A stretch of 15,844 nucleotides of DNA from Elusimicrobiota bacterium (GTDB lineage: Bacteria > Elusimicrobiota > Elusimicrobia > Elusimicrobiales > UBA9959). The stretch is from assembly GCA_030637365.1 (NCBI GenBank), contig DAOWGR010000185.1:1-15844 (forward strand), given 5' to 3'. Below, one piece after another: positions 14,016 to 15,844 of the stretch. The stretch's first letter is position 1; every line of letters begins with the position of its first letter. The notes beneath the pieces are model-generated. The model searched no databases. It was not told the origin of the DNA and worked only from the letters and a program-made list of their open reading frames with translations. The position numbers were made by a program, and so were the translations under genes.

Positions 14016-15761
14016 CTATTTTACAATCTTTGCTTTATCCCAACCCCTATCCTCAATAAATCTCCTTGTTACGCTGTCATCGGGATACAATTTAATCACC
14101 GTAAGATAAGCCTTTTTGGCTTTTTGGACATCACCCATCATATAATAAGCCGACCCGAGTCTTGTCCATCCCAATCTGTTGTTCTCCTCCAAAAGCACCA
14201 CCTCTTCGCATTCCTTGGCGGCTATGTCAAATTGTCTAAGATAAAAAGCTTTAGCGGATTTTTTAAGCTTTTCCGTTACAAGCGCCGTCTTGGAAAGTAT
14301 TTCATCGCGTCTGACATGAATTTTAACCAAGTCGCTTATATTATACAAAAGAGACTCAAACACGGCATCACCGCTTACATTGGAGCCATAAGCCGCGTGG
14401 CTAAGCAACAATGCCTTTAACTCTTCGCCTTCCATATAAGCCACAATGGTCTCATTGCCGACATTGGATTGTTCCGTATTCCTCGCGAAGGCTTTTTCTT
14501 TACCCGCAACAGTATCAAATTTGAGCGCTTTGACAATAGCTTTTAATCGCTTTCTTTTTCCGCCCCATTTGCCCTTCTTAAGGCCCGGATTAAGATTGAA
14601 AGCCTTTTCCATATTCTTAACGGCGGAAACATATCTTCTTTTTACCATGTCTTTTCTGGCCAACTCCAAATAATCGTTGGCAAACAATTCCAATTCTTCT
14701 ATCTTTTCTTTAGGCGCGATAAGCTTGGCTTTCTTGACCCGGCTGGTCTTGCCGGACAAAGGCTGCATTGCCCTTGACTGTCCGAATTTCATGGCTATTC
14801 CAAGCTTTTGCATTTGTCCCAATTCCCCATAGCTTGCCATTGAATAATCTATGTCAACAAAAGAAAGTTTAAAGCCAAAGCCCGCCCTTATGCCGGAACC
14901 TATATCCTGAGCCGTTTTATAGCCCGCCCTAACAGACAAAAGCTGAAACATGGTAATCTCGGCTCCCAAAGCCACCGTATGCGGCTCATCGTTAAAAATG
15001 GTATTGTCAAGACTCACGATTAATTTGCTGTTTCCCCCCGGATGACTGTGCCATGAAGCGCCCAAAGAAAAAGCGGTCGGCAAAGGACTGGAAATTTTGT
15101 CAAATTTCAAGCCGGGGCCCATATTTTTTAAGGTGACAGCCAATCTTAATTCCTGGCCCGGAATTTTGCTCATCCAATATTTATCCGGCCTAAAATAATA
15201 TATGGCTCCCAAGTCAAGTCCAAAAGTATTCGCGCTCGCGTCGGCAAGTGTTTCGCTTATGTATTTAAAATTTGTGCCCACGCTAAAAACAGGCCGCTCA
15301 ATTTCATCCTTGAAAATAGTTCTTCCATAAGCGATTCCAATGGCCATATCGGAAGCTTCAATCTGTTCGGTCTTGGTGTTTACCGAATCATACCCTTGAA
15401 AAGAAGCCACCTGAAGTTTCGTAATATTTAAGCCGATAGTGGAGCCGTACCTGAGGGGATATACCGCGGAAAGATACTGATGGCTGATATCTTCAAAAGA
15501 ACTGTTATAAGTCGCGGCAAATCTGGGCAATTCAATACCGGCAAGTCCCGCCGGATTCCAATAAGAAGCGTACGCTCCGTCAACTATTGAAATATAAGAT
15601 TCCCCCATGGCGCTGGCTCTCGGACTCGGTGAAAATTTTAAAAAAGAAGCCGACGACACTCCCGCTCCTCCAGCCAATATAAAATTCGGGATGGAGAATA
15701 AGCAAAGTGTTATAAAGCCGATAATAAAACCGGCGCGTTTGATAGTTTTGGCTATATTCAT
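14016..15761 (-). CDS. PorV/PorQ-like outer-membrane protein with C-terminal TPR region
   Basis: About 581 residues from the ATG at 15761 (a TTG at 15770 would add three). An N-terminal signal peptide runs to about residue 31 (GFIIGFITLCLFSIPNFILA). It is followed by the opening typical of the PorV/PorQ (UPF0164) family: FLKFSPSPRASAMGESYISIVDGAYASYWNPAGLAG. Alternating strands up to about residue 335 fit a FadL-like outer-membrane beta-barrel. The last 220 residues are helical, basic at first (KKGKWGGKRKRLK), and end in TPR-like pairs (WTRLGSAYYMMGDVQKAKKAY). PorV is known as a type IX secretion shuttle in Bacteroidota, but family members occur widely and the role here is unknown. It lies just upstream of the kinase and motor genes, with no terminator seen in between, so it may be the outer-membrane part of the same system (inference). 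Confidence 0.88.
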   Translation of the reverse strand: MNIAKTIKRAGFIIGFITLCLFSIPNFILAGGAGVSSASFLKFSPSPRASAMGESYISIVDGAYASYWNPAGLAGIELPRFAATYNSSFEDISHQYLSAVYPLRYGSTIGLNITKLQVASFQGYDSVNTKTEQIEASDMAIGIAYGRTIFKDEIERPVFSVGTNFKYISETLADASANTFGLDLGAIYYFRPDKYWMSKIPGQELRLAVTLKNMGPGLKFDKISSPLPTAFSLGASWHSHPGGNSKLIVSLDNTIFNDEPHTVALGAEITMFQLLSVRAGYKTAQDIGSGIRAGFGFKLSFVDIDYSMASYGELGQMQKLGIAMKFGQSRAMQPLSGKTSRVKKAKLIAPKEKIEELELFANDYLELARKDMVKRRYVSAVKNMEKAFNLNPGLKKGKWGGKRKRLKAIVKALKFDTVAGKEKAFARNTEQSNVGNETIVAYMEGEELKALLLSHAAYGSNVSGDAVFESLLYNISDLVKIHVRRDEILSKTALVTEKLKKSAKAFYLRQFDIAAKECEEVVLLEENNRLGWTRLGSAYYMMGDVQKAKKAYLTVIKLYPDDSVTRRFIEDRGWDKAKIVK

Positions 15762-15844
15762 AAAATCCAACTGTCAATGCGCGTATATTAATAGTCTATG
15801 AAAACTTTCGGCTAAAATCCCGAAGAAATTACGAAGATATAATT

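Noticed and set aside
15772..15777. Perfect TTGACA as a -35 box before the PorV-like gene
   Set aside because: Any matching -10 would fall inside the coding sequence, past the chosen start.

Overview
All recognisable genes lie on the minus strand of an AT-rich window from a diderm (Gram-negative-type) bacterium. The envelope type is indicated by a PorV/PorQ-like outer-membrane protein, a MotB with an OmpA-type peptidoglycan-binding domain, and a lipoprotein beside a lipoprotein signal peptidase. The PorV-plus-TPR architecture and the unusual gene order suggest a little-studied lineage (Elusimicrobiota- or Omnitrophota-like candidate phyla are possible), but the sequence alone does not fix the taxon.

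Reading in the direction of transcription (high to low coordinates), the first block (about 15.76 to 7.18 kb) holds a PorV-like barrel fused to TPRs, a membrane histidine kinase, MotA, a natural FliF-FliG fusion, a large cytoplasmic coiled-coil protein with four 51-residue repeats, MotB, and a single-domain CheY-like receiver. A strong intrinsic terminator at 7111-7160 closes it. The second block (7.03 to 0.27 kb) holds isoleucyl-tRNA synthetase, lipoprotein signal peptidase LspA (reading frame broken by one base), a TPR lipoprotein, and a GT-C type membrane glycosyltransferase with a C-terminal LmeA/DUF2993-like domain.

The most interesting content is the motor block. The FliF half keeps only a signal/TM segment, the third ring-building domain (RBM3) and the second TM helix. 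It lacks RBM1 and RBM2, the region that in flagella surrounds the export gate. The FliG half lacks the N-terminal domain that normally docks on FliF, and keeps the middle and C-terminal (torque) domains. With MotA and MotB stators, an unknown repeat coiled coil and a kinase/receiver pair, and with no flagellar export, rod, hook, FliM or FliN gene in the window, this looks like a stripped-down ion-driven motor that may do something other than turn a flagellum. That function is an inference. The domain architecture is read from the sequence by eye.

Smaller oddities include palindromic or repeat-like DNA inside coding sequence (the N-terminus of the FliF-FliG fusion, and the middle and 3' end of ileS). 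There is also a 29-bp repeat family in two spacers, and two pairs of near-identical translation-start leaders (TPR lipoprotein/lspA, and fliF-fliG/coiled-coil gene).
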